Position numbers and translations under genes: made by a program. This document shows, in pieces, positions 43,810-53,141 of a stretch of DNA of 64,000 bases. The notes beneath the pieces were generated by a model, which saw only the letters and a program-made list of their open reading frames with translations, was not told where the DNA came from and did no database searches. The first letter of the stretch is position 1; each line of letters begins with the position of its first letter. The stretch comes from Acidobacteriota bacterium. Its GTDB lineage: Bacteria; Acidobacteriota; Terriglobia; Terriglobales; Acidobacteriaceae. The DNA is taken from positions 124,001 to 188,000 of the forward strand of contig JABCZL010000012.1 in the NCBI GenBank assembly GCA_013289685.1, given 5' to 3'.

Positions 43810-44871
43810 GTGACTCCGTCCTCGTCCAATCCGCTCACTTTCCAGGAACTCATCCTGCGTCTGCAGGCATTCTGGGCCGAGCGTGGATGTGTGTTGCAGC
43901 AGCCCTATGACGTGGAAGTCGGAGCGGGAACCATGGCGCCAGAAACATTTCTGCGCGTGTTGGGACCGAAGCCGTATAAGGTCGCGTATGTACAGCCGTC
44001 GCGGCGTCCGGCGGACGGGCGCTATGGGGAGAATCCCAACCGGTTGTTCAAGCACATGCAGCTGCAGGTGATCCTGAAGCCTCCGCCGGAGAACGTGCAG
44101 GAGTTGTATCTGGAATCGCTGACTGCGATCGGCATTGACCTGCGCCAGCACGACATCAAGTTCGAAGAAGATAACTGGGAAGCGCCCACGCTGAGCGCGT
44201 GGGGCGTGGGCTGGCAGGTCATGCTCGACGGGTTGGAGATCACGCAGTTCACTTACTTCCAGCAGTGCGGCGGCGTCGATCTGTTTCCGATTTCAGCTGA
44301 GCTGACGTACGGCTTGGAACGCATTGGCGCGTTTCTGCAGGATGTGGATTCGATTTACGACATCGTGTGGGCGCGTGATCCGGATACGGGCAGCGTGGTG
44401 AAGTATGGCGACGTGCGGCTGGCGGATGAGCTGCAGTTTTCGGTGTACAACTTCGAGTTGGCCGACGTGGACAAAGCCTGGAAGCACTTTGAATTGTGCG
44501 AGGCGGAGTGCAAGGGGCTGCTGGAAAAGTATGCGGCGCTGGCGAAGGATCAAAACCCCCGCCCTGTCTCGCCAAACAACGGAGAGACAAGGACGGGGCA
44601 CCCGGAGAAGGCGCGGTTCCCGCTCTTAGCTGCGTACGATCTTTGTTTGAAGTGTTCGCATCTGTTCAACATTCTGGATGCGCGGGGAGCGATTTCGGTG
44701 ACCGAGCGCGTGGGCGTGATTGCGCGCGTGCGGGCGCTGGCCGTGGGGATCGCGAAGGCCTGGGTGGATCAGCAGAAGAGTGAGTCCGTGCCTCCAGAGT
44801 CGGCTCTCGAACCGGAACCGGTGAGTGCGAAAAAAAAGAAGAGCGAAAAGTTAGTTCAGGCAGCGATTTGA
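43810..44871 (+). CDS. glyQ: Glycyl-tRNA synthetase alpha subunit
   Basis: A GTG start and the full alpha-subunit sequence: [56 protein letters not shown] and [21 protein letters not shown]. With GlyS it forms the alpha2-beta2 enzyme that charges tRNA-Gly. At 44558-44598 an in-frame insert ([20 protein letters not shown]) built from a palindromic repeat lengthens a surface helix region. A ~40-residue Lys/Glu-rich C-terminal tail is also extra. A 176-bp inverted-repeat element separates it from glyS. Confidence 0.95.
   Translation: MTPSSSNPLTFQELILRLQAFWAERGCVLQQPYDVEVGAGTMAPETFLRVLGPKPYKVAYVQPSRRPADGRYGENPNRLFKHMQLQVILKPPPENVQELYLESLTAIGIDLRQHDIKFEEDNWEAPTLSAWGVGWQVMLDGLEITQFTYFQQCGGVDLFPISAELTYGLERIGAFLQDVDSIYDIVWARDPDTGSVVKYGDVRLADELQFSVYNFELADVDKAWKHFELCEAECKGLLEKYAALAKDQNPRPVSPNNGETRTGHPEKARFPLLAAYDLCLKCSHLFNILDARGAISVTERVGVIARVRALAVGIAKAWVDQQKSESVPPESALEPEPVSAKKKKSEKLVQAAI
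44558..44598. repeat. In-frame palindromic repeat inside glyQ
   Basis: Arms CCCGCCCTGTCTC and GAGACAAGGACGGGG (one bulge, one mismatch) followed by CACCCGG. The end resembles the family-3 palindrome (GGGGCACCCG). Confidence 0.7.
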
Positions 44872-44883
44872 ATTTCTGCGTTA

Positions 44884-45059
44884 TGTCATCCTGAGCGAAG
44901 TGGAAAGTGCGCGAAGCGAAGTTTCCATGACGTCGAAGGATCCCTATTAGCGCGCCTGTCCGATGAGGATTCGAAAATCCGCGAGAGTCGAGGGTAGGGA
45001 TCCTTCGACTTCGCAGAATGATTCGCTTCGCAAATCATTCTGCTACGCTCAGGATGACA
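44884..45059. mobile_element. MITE-like inverted-repeat element between glyQ and glyS
   Basis: Terminal inverted repeats TGTCATCCTGAGCG / CGCTCAGGATGACA at the two ends of 176 bp, with internal matching words GGATCCCT/AGGGATCC and GTCGAAGGA/TCCTTCGAC. No coding capacity. It sits inside the glyQS operon. Confidence 0.75.
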
Positions 45060-45124
45060 GTTTAGTTTGTGATTGTGGTCACTACGCCACGACTTCAGAC
45101 TTGCGATAATTGAAGGCTTCTTGC

Positions 45125-47278
45125 ATGCCAGACTTCTTACTAGAGATCGGGTGCGAAGAGATTCCCGCGCGGATGATTGACGCGGCGTCTCAGGAATTGC
45201 GCGAGCGGGTCACAGCGCTGCTGAGACGCGAGCGGTTATCTGGTGGTGCCGTCACGCATTTCGATACGCCGCGGCGGGTGGCGGTGTTGGCGGCCGGGAT
45301 CGCCGCTTCGCAGGCCGACGTGGTGGAGCAGGTCACCGGACCTTCGGTCAACGTGGCCTACAAAGATGGTCAGCCCACGCCCGCTGCGCACGCTTTTGCC
45401 AGGAAGTCCGGCGTCGAGGTGGCGCAACTGGAAAAAGTCAGCACACCTAAAGGCGAATACATCGCGGCGAAGGTTACGAAAAGAGGCCGCAGCGCGGGTG
45501 AAATTCTCGCCGAGGGCCTGCCCAAGGAACTCTCCTCAATTTACTGGGCGAAGAATATGTACTGGCAGAAGCCGAACGAGCGGTTCGTGCGTCCGGTGCG
45601 CTGGCTGGTCGCGATGCTCGATGGGGAGACGATTCCGCTGGAGTTCGACGGCATTCGGGCAGGGAAAACTTCGCGCGGACATCGGATTCTGTCGGACGGC
45701 GCGGTGACGATTCCGCACGCCGGATCGGCATATTTTGACTGCCTGCGGGCGGCGAAGGTGCTGGGGCGAGGTGAGCGCGAGCATCAGATTCGCAAGGCTT
45801 TGGATGCGGCCACCCGCGCGATTCCTGGCGCGCGCTGGCGCGAGGACAAGTCTCTGCTCGATACGGTGGTGAATCTCACGGAATTTCCGTCGGTCATTCT
45901 GGGCAGTTTCGATCCGCAGTTTCTGTCGCTGCCGGAAGAAGTGCTGGTTACGGTGATGCGCGATCACCAGAAGTATTTTGCGGTCGAAAATGCGAGCGGC
46001 AAACTGGCGCCACATTTTCTGGCCGTGCTTAACACGGACAGCGATCCGCAGGGATTGATCCGCCACGGCAACGAACGCGTGCTGCGGGCGCGCTTCAACG
46101 ATGCGCGGTTCTTTTGGCAGACTGACCAGAAGAAGTCTCTGCTGGAACGGTGGGAATCGCTGAAGCATGTGACTTTCCAGAAAGATCTAGGCAGCTATTT
46201 TGAGAAGACGCAGCGCGTGCAGCGGCTGTGCAGTTGGTTGAGCGAGATCCTCAAGCAGGGCGGGATTGCGGTGCGGCCGGGAGTGATCCACAAGGCAGCC
46301 TGCCTGGCGAAGACGGATTTGACCACCGAACTGGTGAAGGAATTTACCGAGCTGCAGGGCATCGTTGGTGGCCTGTACGCGCGGGCGCAGCAACTGGACG
46401 AGAGCTTGCCGGAAGCAACGCGTTTTGCCATCGCCGACGCGATTTACGATCATTACAAGCCCGAGTCGACGGACGACGACGTTCCGCGGTCGACTGAGGG
46501 CGCGGTGCTCTCGATCGGCGACAAGGCGGATACGATTGCCGGAATGTTCGCGTTGGGGTTGGTTCCCAGCGGGTCGAAGGATCCGTTTGCGCTGCGGCGG
46601 CAGGCGAATGCGATCGTAAAAGTGATCGCGGAAAAGAAATTGCCGCTGCGCCTGGGCGACCTGATGCGGGACGCGCGGGCGGGCTATCAGCGGTCTGAGG
46701 CGGAGAAGAAGTTTGTTGAAGAAGCAAAGTTTGACGAGTCGGTCGCCACCTTCTTCCGCGAGAGGTTGGAGTTCTATCTGAAGGATGTGTGCGGGTACGC
46801 GTACGATGTGGTTAAAGCGGTGCTGGGAGCGGATGCGGAAGACGTGGTCGATGCTGTACAACGAGCTGAGGCGGTGAAGCAGGTTCTGCACATGCCGGAA
46901 TTCCAAGCGATTGGCGCCGCTTGTAAGCGGATCCGAAATATTCTGAAACAGGCGGGAGAGAAGGGAATTGCGGTGGCCGGGGCCTTCGAATACCTGCCCG
47001 ATTCCGCACCGGAGGAGAAGAATCTGGCCGCCTATGTCGGGGTCAACGGGCCGAAGGTGGAAGCGCTTCGAAAGAAAAAAGAATACGGCGAAGCGCTGAT
47101 GTTGCTCTCGACCGCGCGCGAGCCGGTGGATGCGTTTTTCGACAAAGTCATGGTTATGGTCGACGATGCAAAAGTGCGGGCGAACCGGCTGGCGCTGCTG
47201 CGGACGTTGCTGAAGGAATTCTCCACGATCGCCGATTTTTCGGAGATCGTGACGGAGAACAAAAGTGTTTTAAGTTAA
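45125..47278 (+). CDS. glyS: Glycyl-tRNA synthetase beta subunit
   Basis: A 717-residue protein starting MPDFLLEIGCEEIPARM (ATG 45125). Family blocks include WAKNMYWQKPNERFVRPVRWLVAM, GHRIL, VRDHQKYFAVE-type (MRDHQKYFAVEN), KAACLAKTDLTTELVKEFTELQG and the HD-like DPFALRRQANAIVKV, then a C-terminal anticodon-binding region. It binds the tRNA and completes the alpha2-beta2 enzyme. It is separated from glyQ by a MITE-like element. Confidence 0.95.
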   Translation: MPDFLLEIGCEEIPARMIDAASQELRERVTALLRRERLSGGAVTHFDTPRRVAVLAAGIAASQADVVEQVTGPSVNVAYKDGQPTPAAHAFARKSGVEVAQLEKVSTPKGEYIAAKVTKRGRSAGEILAEGLPKELSSIYWAKNMYWQKPNERFVRPVRWLVAMLDGETIPLEFDGIRAGKTSRGHRILSDGAVTIPHAGSAYFDCLRAAKVLGRGEREHQIRKALDAATRAIPGARWREDKSLLDTVVNLTEFPSVILGSFDPQFLSLPEEVLVTVMRDHQKYFAVENASGKLAPHFLAVLNTDSDPQGLIRHGNERVLRARFNDARFFWQTDQKKSLLERWESLKHVTFQKDLGSYFEKTQRVQRLCSWLSEILKQGGIAVRPGVIHKAACLAKTDLTTELVKEFTELQGIVGGLYARAQQLDESLPEATRFAIADAIYDHYKPESTDDDVPRSTEGAVLSIGDKADTIAGMFALGLVPSGSKDPFALRRQANAIVKVIAEKKLPLRLGDLMRDARAGYQRSEAEKKFVEEAKFDESVATFFRERLEFYLKDVCGYAYDVVKAVLGADAEDVVDAVQRAEAVKQVLHMPEFQAIGAACKRIRNILKQAGEKGIAVAGAFEYLPDSAPEEKNLAAYVGVNGPKVEALRKKKEYGEALMLLSTAREPVDAFFDKVMVMVDDAKVRANRLALLRTLLKEFSTIADFSEIVTENKSVLS

Positions 47279-47280
47279 GT

Positions 47281-47422
47281 CCCTCAGGGGCTGAAGCCCA
47301 ACGGTTCTCCCTGGGAACTAATCGCAGCGCTTAAAGCGCTGCGCCACCCAAAATCGGACCGAACAGAATCGGACCGAACAGAGTTTAGAAGCACGGATTG
47401 CCGGCGAGACGCCGGCGCTACG
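47281..47422. repeat. Repeat cluster between glyS and ppdK
   Basis: GGGGCTGAAGCCC, GCAGCGCTTAAAGCGCTGCGCC, a doubled AATCGGACCGAACAGA at ~47352-47380, and a short copy of family 1 (GCCGGCGAGACGCCGGC then GCTACG) at 47400-47422. Confidence 0.6.
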
Positions 47423-47448
47423 AAAATCTCGAGACAAAGGACTCATAT

Positions 47449-50235
47449 ATGGCGACGATTACTCTCCCCGAAGTCGAAGCGAAGGAAAGCAAGAAGTCCG
47501 CAACCAAGTACGTTTACTTTTTCGGCGGCGGCAAGGCCGACGGCAACGGCAAGATGAAAGACGTGCTGGGCGGCAAGGGCGCTGGCCTCGCCGAGATGAC
47601 CAACGCCGGGCTGCCCGTGCCTCCGGGATTCACCATTCAGACCGACGCTTGCCGGGAGTACATGCGCGGCGGCCTCTCGTCCGACGTTGACAAACAAATG
47701 GATGCGGCCCTTGCACAACTCGAAGCGCTGCAGGGACAGAAGCTCGGCACCGGCGAGAATCCGTTGTTGGTGAGCGTGCGGTCGGGCGCGAAGTTCTCCA
47801 TGCCCGGCATGATGGACACGATTCTCAACCTCGGGCTGAACGACAAGAGCGTGGAAGCGCTGGCCAAGCGCAGCAACAATCCGCGGTTCGCGGCCGACTC
47901 CTACCGGCGGCTGATCCAGATGTTTGGCAACGTCGTGCTCGACATCGAGAAAGCGGCGTTTGATGAGGTGTTCGACGCGAAGAAAAAGCAGCGGAAAACC
48001 AAGCTCGACACCGATCTCACCGCAAAAGATCTGCAGGAAGTGATCGTTGAATATAAAAAGGTCCTCAAGAAGCATGCCAAGCGCGACTTCCCGCAGGATC
48101 CGCGCGAACAGCTGGTCATGGCGCGTGACGCCGTGTTCCGCTCGTGGCAGAACGATCGCGCCAAGACCTACCGCCGCATCAACAACATCGACGACATGCT
48201 TGGAACCGCTGTCAACGTGCAGGCCATGGTGTACGGCAACCTTGGCGACACCAGCGGCACGGGTGTGGGCTTCACGCGGAATCCGGCGACGGGCACGAGC
48301 GAGTTCTATGGCGAATTCCTGATGAACGCGCAGGGCGAGGACGTGGTCTCCGGCGTGCGCACTCCGGTTCCGATTCTCGAACTGCAGAAGATCATGCCCG
48401 ATGTCTACAACCAGCTGCGCGACATCACCACGCGGCTGGAGAAGCATTACAAAGACATGCAGGACTTTGAGTTCACCATACAGGATGGCAAGCTCTACAT
48501 GCTTCAGACGCGCAACGGCAAGCGAACTGGACTGGCTGCAGTCCGCGTCGCAATTCAGATGGTGGAGGAAGGGCTGATCACGAAGGAAGAGGCGATCTTC
48601 CGCGTCGAGCCGAACCAACTGTATGACTTCCTGGTGCCGCGTCTCGATGAGAAGAGCACGAAGGTGGAAGTGCTGGCGACCGGGTTGCCAGCTTCGCCCG
48701 GAGCGGCCGTGGGACAGATTGTGTTCACCGCCGACGAAGCGGTCAAGATGGCGGGGCACGACTCGGTTAAGAAGCCAGTGATTCTGGTGCGCGCCGAGAC
48801 GACGCCGGAAGATATTCATGGCATGGAAGTCGCGAAGGGCATTCTCACCTCCCGGGGCGGCATGACCAGTCACGCTGCGGTCGTGACCCGCGGCATGGGC
48901 AAGTGCTGCGTGGCGGGCGCCGGCGATATCGATGTGAATGAGAAAGCGCGCCAGATGCGGGTGAAGGGACAGACGTTCAAAGAAGGAGACTGGATCTCGC
49001 TAGACGGCACCACGGGGCGGGTGATCAAGGGAAAGCTTGGTACGCTCGATCCGTCGCCGGATGATCCCGAGTTGCAGAAGTTTATGAACTGGGCCGATCC
49101 GCATCGCAAGATGAAGGTTCGCGCCAACGCCGACATTCCCCGTGATGCGATTCAGGCGCGGGCGTTTGGAGCAGAGGGAATTGGGCTGTGCCGCACCGAG
49201 CACATGTTCTTTGGCGAGGAAAAGATTCCGCTGATGCGGGCGATGATTTTGGCGGACAACGAGAAAAATCGGCGGGCGGCCCTCAAGAAGCTTCTGCCGA
49301 AACAGCGCGAGGACTTCGTGGGAGTCTTCAAAGCGATGGACGGACTGCCGGTCACGATCCGCACGCTGGATCCTCCGCTGCACGAGTTCCTGCCGCGTCG
49401 CGAAGACTTGATGGTCGACATTGCTTTACTGTCGCGGTATAGCGCGAAGCAGAAAAAGGAACTCGTGAAGAAGTACAAAGACTACGGCGTGAAGGGTGTG
49501 GGCGACCTGAAGAAGGCGTTGCCTCCGCTGCTGGCGCGGGTCGAGCAGTTGCACGAGTTCAATCCCATGCTCGGACATCGCGGCTGTCGTCTCGGCATTA
49601 CTTATCCCGAGATCACGGAGATGCAGGCTCGCGCCATCTTCGAAGCGGCCGTTGATTGCACGAAAAAGGGAATCAAGGTGCTGCCCGAGGTCATGATTCC
49701 GCTGGTGGCCACGGTGAAGGAAATGGCGAACCAGGGAGCGATCGTGCGACGGGCAGCCGAGGAAGTATTCAAAGAGAAGGGAATGAAGGTCGAGTACCTG
49801 GTGGGCACGATGATCGAGTTGCCGCGCGCCGCGCTGGTAGCGGACGAGATCGCCAAAGAAGCGGAGTTCTTCTCATTCGGCACCAACGATCTTACGCAGA
49901 CCACGTTCGGGTTCTCGCGCGACGATGTGAACAAGGTGTTGCCGACGTATCTGGCCGAAGGCATTCTGAAGCAGGATCCGTTCGCGGCATTAGACCAAGA
50001 AGGCGTGGGACAACTGGTCAAGATGGCGACCGAGCGCGGGCGGAAGACGCGGCCGACACTCAAGGTGGGAATCTGCGGCGAGCACGGCGGCGAGCCGTCG
50101 TCGGTGGAATTCTGCTATCGCACCGGCTTGAACTACGTCTCGTGCTCGCCGTTCCGCGTGCTGACCGCGCGGCTGGCTGCGGCTCAGGCCGCGGCTGCCG
50201 AGACGCTGAAGGTCGAGGGCGGACGAACGAAGTAA
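47449..50235 (+). CDS. ppdK: Pyruvate, phosphate dikinase
   Basis: A 928-residue enzyme interconverting pyruvate + ATP + Pi and PEP + AMP + PPi. The nucleotide-binding domain has GGKGAGLAEMTNAGLPVPPGF and GFTRNPATGTSEFYGEFL. The phosphohistidine domain has SRGGMTSHAAVVTRGMGK. The TIM-barrel domain has GIGLCRTEHMFF, NPMLGHRGCRLG, FSFGTNDLTQTTFGFSRDD and the C-terminal catalytic cysteine region GICGEHGGEPSSVEFC. The ATG at 47449 follows AAAGGA. The frame is open further upstream only across a repeat. A large hairpin follows. Confidence 0.96.
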   Translation: MATITLPEVEAKESKKSATKYVYFFGGGKADGNGKMKDVLGGKGAGLAEMTNAGLPVPPGFTIQTDACREYMRGGLSSDVDKQMDAALAQLEALQGQKLGTGENPLLVSVRSGAKFSMPGMMDTILNLGLNDKSVEALAKRSNNPRFAADSYRRLIQMFGNVVLDIEKAAFDEVFDAKKKQRKTKLDTDLTAKDLQEVIVEYKKVLKKHAKRDFPQDPREQLVMARDAVFRSWQNDRAKTYRRINNIDDMLGTAVNVQAMVYGNLGDTSGTGVGFTRNPATGTSEFYGEFLMNAQGEDVVSGVRTPVPILELQKIMPDVYNQLRDITTRLEKHYKDMQDFEFTIQDGKLYMLQTRNGKRTGLAAVRVAIQMVEEGLITKEEAIFRVEPNQLYDFLVPRLDEKSTKVEVLATGLPASPGAAVGQIVFTADEAVKMAGHDSVKKPVILVRAETTPEDIHGMEVAKGILTSRGGMTSHAAVVTRGMGKCCVAGAGDIDVNEKARQMRVKGQTFKEGDWISLDGTTGRVIKGKLGTLDPSPDDPELQKFMNWADPHRKMKVRANADIPRDAIQARAFGAEGIGLCRTEHMFFGEEKIPLMRAMILADNEKNRRAALKKLLPKQREDFVGVFKAMDGLPVTIRTLDPPLHEFLPRREDLMVDIALLSRYSAKQKKELVKKYKDYGVKGVGDLKKALPPLLARVEQLHEFNPMLGHRGCRLGITYPEITEMQARAIFEAAVDCTKKGIKVLPEVMIPLVATVKEMANQGAIVRRAAEEVFKEKGMKVEYLVGTMIELPRAALVADEIAKEAEFFSFGTNDLTQTTFGFSRDDVNKVLPTYLAEGILKQDPFAALDQEGVGQLVKMATERGRKTRPTLKVGICGEHGGEPSSVEFCYRTGLNYVSCSPFRVLTARLAAAQAAAAETLKVEGGRTK

Positions 50236-50254
50236 GAACCTTAACCACAGAGGG

Positions 50255-50293
50255 CGCAGAGGATCACAGGGTAAGGCTCTGTGGTCCTCTGCG
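50255..50293. terminator. Long hairpin between convergent genes
   Basis: Fifteen-bp arms CGCAGAGGATCACAG/CTGTGGTCCTCTGCG (one mismatch), extended outward by AACC/GGTT. It lies between the ppdK stop and the 50296 gene stop, and could end transcription from both sides. Confidence 0.6.
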
Positions 50294-50295
50294 GT

Positions 50296-50889
50296 TTACT
50301 GTACTTTCTGCAGGCGCGCGATCAATTTCTGCGGGAGACTTTCTTCCGATTCTGACCACAGGCGGCGCGAGGTGGCGCGGGTATTCATTTCTGCCTTCCT
50401 GGTGAACTCGACCAGCTTGGCCACGTTGGCGCGAATCTTGGCCTGAGTTTCTTCGGTGAGTTCGACATTTTCCTGAACGAACAGCGAGTCGAGGCCGAAG
50501 TCGATTTCAATGTGGCCGGTTTCCTCGTAGGTTCCGTCGTCGAATTCCTCTCCCTGCACGATGAACTTGACCAGGCTGGGGATGAGCAGCCACTGGTGTC
50601 CGGTTTCGTCGGGCGTCCAAAGATCCCAGTACGCGTCGAAGACATAAGCGTAGTCGTCATGAATGAGGTCGGCGGCGACCACGACCGCTTCCTCCGGCCT
50701 GATGCCCGGGGAGAAACGCCGTTCCAGCACCGTGGCCTCGTTCCATGAGACAGGTTGTACGGCAGCATAAGTGACGCCGGGACGCGCCGCCGAAAAAGGG
50801 AACTGCTGGAGGACCGCGAACATGTGCGGCAACATCGCCGGTCCGGCGAAGTCGGGAAACCACAGGCTCAGATATAAGGGATCAGACAT
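50296..50889 (-). CDS. Conserved-looking protein of unknown function
   Basis: ATG 50889 gives MSDPLYLSLWFPDFAGPAMLP. The 197-residue product is acidic and soluble, with HDDYAYVFDAYWDLWTPDETG and GTYEETGHIEIDFGLDSLF, and no membrane or signal segments. I do not recognise the family. It is the last chromosomal gene before the integrated element. Confidence 0.65.
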   Translation of the reverse strand: MSDPLYLSLWFPDFAGPAMLPHMFAVLQQFPFSAARPGVTYAAVQPVSWNEATVLERRFSPGIRPEEAVVVAADLIHDDYAYVFDAYWDLWTPDETGHQWLLIPSLVKFIVQGEEFDDGTYEETGHIEIDFGLDSLFVQENVELTEETQAKIRANVAKLVEFTRKAEMNTRATSRRLWSESEESLPQKLIARLQKVQ

Positions 50890-51115
50890 ATGATCAGGGT
50901 AGAGGCGCGGCCTCACTTCATTATTGTAATGCGCTATTGTTATGCGATGCCTTGGACTCCGAAGCGCCGCCTCTATTTCGAGTTCGGGTGAAACGCATAA
51001 TGCGATGAAATTGAGGCGCGTGTGGGAAGCCGCTTTTTTTGACAGTGAGTGAACGCGGCTGCTAACATCAGAAGTTCGCCAGCACTTCCAGCCTGAGAGG
51101 TCGGCCTCAGAAGTC

Positions 51116-51193
51116 GTCCCCGTCGTCTAGCCTGGCCTAGGACATCGCCCTTTCACGGCGGTAACACGGGTTCAAATCCCGTCGGGGACGCCA
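51116..51193 (+). tRNA. tRNA-Glu (TTC), element attachment site
   Basis: Acceptor GTCCCCG/CGGGGAC, anticodon loop CTTTCAC (TTC), T arm CGGG-TTCAAAT-CCCG, discriminator G and encoded CCA. The integrase gene on the other strand ends inside it, which marks it as the likely attachment site. No second copy of its 3' end was found in the window. Confidence 0.93.
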
Positions 51194-52420
51194 AATCTTA
51201 TCAACCACTTGCAAATCCCCTCCAGAATTTTGTAGGTCCGTTACGGTCCGATAAGCCGTGGTGCTTGGTTTTTCATCGTTCTTGTCGAGCAGCAAGCTCA
51301 CAACTCGGCTCTGCGCGTCTCGTTTGGTTTGCGTGATTGCTTGCGCGTAAACGTTCAGAGTGACCGAGATGTTTGCGTGCCGCATTAGCTCTTGCACAAC
51401 CTTCACATCCTCGCCGTTCCCTTTGAGGAGTGTCGCGTACGTGTGGCGGAATGTGTGCCAACCGAAATGACCCACGATTCCGACTTCTTTCGCCGCCGGT
51501 TCCAAGTGCGCCTTGTAGAGCGAACCTGGCCAGTACGGCAGTTTTCCCCCGCTGTGCGGACTGGCGAATACCCAGTCCTCATCGGTTGGGTACGGACTAT
51601 GCAGCCGCCAGTTCCACAAAACCTTAGACAGTCGCAAATCGAGCGGAACAGGCTTGCGAGAGGCTTCGGTCTTGCAGTCCCCGACGTGTTGCATCACGAT
51701 CGAGCGGATGACATGGACTTCCATCTTCTGAAAATCAATATCCTTCCACTTGAGGCCTAACAACTCCCCAACCCGAAGGCCCGTGAACACGGCGAGGAAT
51801 ACCATCGTGCGCGTTGGCTCTTTTAAGATGCGAAGCAGTGCCGCAATCTGTTCGATGGATAGCACGATGGGCATCCTGGTCCGCTTGGCACTTTGACGCA
51901 CCATGCGTATGGGATTCACATCAAGCCATTCCCATCTGACAGCGTGATTGAAAACCGCGCTCATGATGTTTCGAGCTTTGGCTTTGCTTCCGTTCGCATA
52001 CTTGAGCGAACGAAGCCACTGCTCCACCGCGACTGCTTTGACCTCGGTTACGTCATAGCTTCCCCACCTGGGCAAAATCCATTTTCGGAAATAGCCCACG
52101 TAGGTGACCTGCGTCTTCCGCGTTTTGGTGCAGTCCGGCCCCAGCTCTTTTTCCCGGTAGTGCTCTACAAGCGTTTGAACACTGATCGGGGTCAAGCTGG
52201 TTCGCGGATTCTCAGCGTTGATGTCTGCCCGAAGTGCGGCGACGGCCTTCTGAGCCGCCGTCTCGTTCGGATATTGTTCGAGCGATCCAACCATCAGATT
52301 GCGTCGCGTCCGACTTCCGTCCGCCTGGAGTTCGTACCATCGGTACTCCCAAGCTTTCCGGCCACCGGCACGCTTCACGATCTGAAGGCTGCCTTGCTGA
52401 AATCTCGTCCGTCTCATCAC
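51137..52420 (-). CDS. Tyrosine-recombinase integrase
   Basis: A 427-residue phage-type integrase. An N-terminal arm-binding region and a SAM-like core-binding domain (~80-170) precede the catalytic domain with R216 (TGLRVGELLGL), H322/R325 (WHTFRHTYAT), H348 and the nucleophile Y358 (NVYAQA). The last ~17 residues (RPRRDLNPCYRRERAMS) are translated from the antisense strand of tRNA-Glu, so the gene reads into its own attachment site. It inserts and excises the element. The excisionase-like gene lies 12 bp upstream. Confidence 0.95.
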   Translation of the reverse strand: MMRRTRFQQGSLQIVKRAGGRKAWEYRWYELQADGSRTRRNLMVGSLEQYPNETAAQKAVAALRADINAENPRTSLTPISVQTLVEHYREKELGPDCTKTRKTQVTYVGYFRKWILPRWGSYDVTEVKAVAVEQWLRSLKYANGSKAKARNIMSAVFNHAVRWEWLDVNPIRMVRQSAKRTRMPIVLSIEQIAALLRILKEPTRTMVFLAVFTGLRVGELLGLKWKDIDFQKMEVHVIRSIVMQHVGDCKTEASRKPVPLDLRLSKVLWNWRLHSPYPTDEDWVFASPHSGGKLPYWPGSLYKAHLEPAAKEVGIVGHFGWHTFRHTYATLLKGNGEDVKVVQELMRHANISVTLNVYAQAITQTKRDAQSRVVSLLLDKNDEKPSTTAYRTVTDLQNSGGDLQVVDKIWRPRRDLNPCYRRERAMS

Positions 52421-52432
52421 GATCCTCCGTGG

Positions 52433-52672
52433 TTAGGGACGGTACGGATAGCTGGCTAACTTTAACCTCAAATGCACCCACGCGTCGAGATCCGAAGTAC
52501 GAAAGCGCCACAGTTTCCCGATCCGCATGGCGCGTATCTCGCCCTTGCGGGCGAGTCGTTGAAGTGTTTTCGGATGGATCTGCAGCAAGGCTGCCGCCTC
52601 GCGCGAATCGACTAGCCTCTCGAAATGAGGGAACGGCTGGCTGACTGGCGTTACTTCGTGCATCTCGCTCAT
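52433..52672 (-). CDS. Excisionase-type helix-turn-helix protein
   Basis: ATG 52672 follows GGAGA. The 79-residue product has the HTH_17/MerR-like excisionase fold: LVDSREAAALLQIHPKTLQRLARKGEI in short blocks, then GKLWRFRTSDLDAWV. It lies directly upstream of the integrase gene in the same direction, so it is probably the recombination directionality factor or a regulator of the integrase. Confidence 0.82.
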   Translation of the reverse strand: MSEMHEVTPVSQPFPHFERLVDSREAAALLQIHPKTLQRLARKGEIRAMRIGKLWRFRTSDLDAWVHLRLKLASYPYRP

Positions 52673-53141
52673 AAAATCTCCTGCAGCGAGAGTCGAGACC
52701 GGGCTGAAATCACCGCGTCGTCTGAAGGTCGGCTTTGGCGTCCGACCTCGTTCGACAGATTTCGAGCCCATTCACTACTCGGCTGGCGTTAGTCGTCGCG
52801 TCATGGGCGGACGAGAACATTATTCGTATAGAAACCGTACAAGACCCATTTGTTGCTTCCCTTCATAGAATCTTTTTTCTTTTTGACTTCGAATGAACTT
52901 CTCAACAACTGCTTAAAGTGCCTAAAGCGCCTAAAAGTGCTTTTAGGTACGTTTAGGGAATCCACGGGAACAGAGCATTGGCGGCACGCAACCGCTCGCC
53001 GCTTTATCGAGATGGGCCCATAGATTCGGGCGAAATTTTGCCCTCTATGTATAAAAGGAACCTGCGGGAGGAAAAAGGTATCGAAAATATTTCGAACAAA
53101 GGCTCAAAAACTTAGTATCGCTGAAACGTTCTGGGTCGGGC
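52673..53141. other. Intergenic region with iteron-like repeats
   Basis: A 469-bp gene-free, AT-richer segment. At 52914-52957 are three direct ~10-bp units (TTAAAGTGC, CTAAAGCGC, CTAAAAGTGC) followed by two inverted ones (TTTTAGGTAC, GTTTAGGGA), including the palindrome CCTAAAAGTGCTTTTAGG at 52930-52947. This may be an operator, a recombination accessory site or a replication/transfer origin. Confidence 0.6.
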
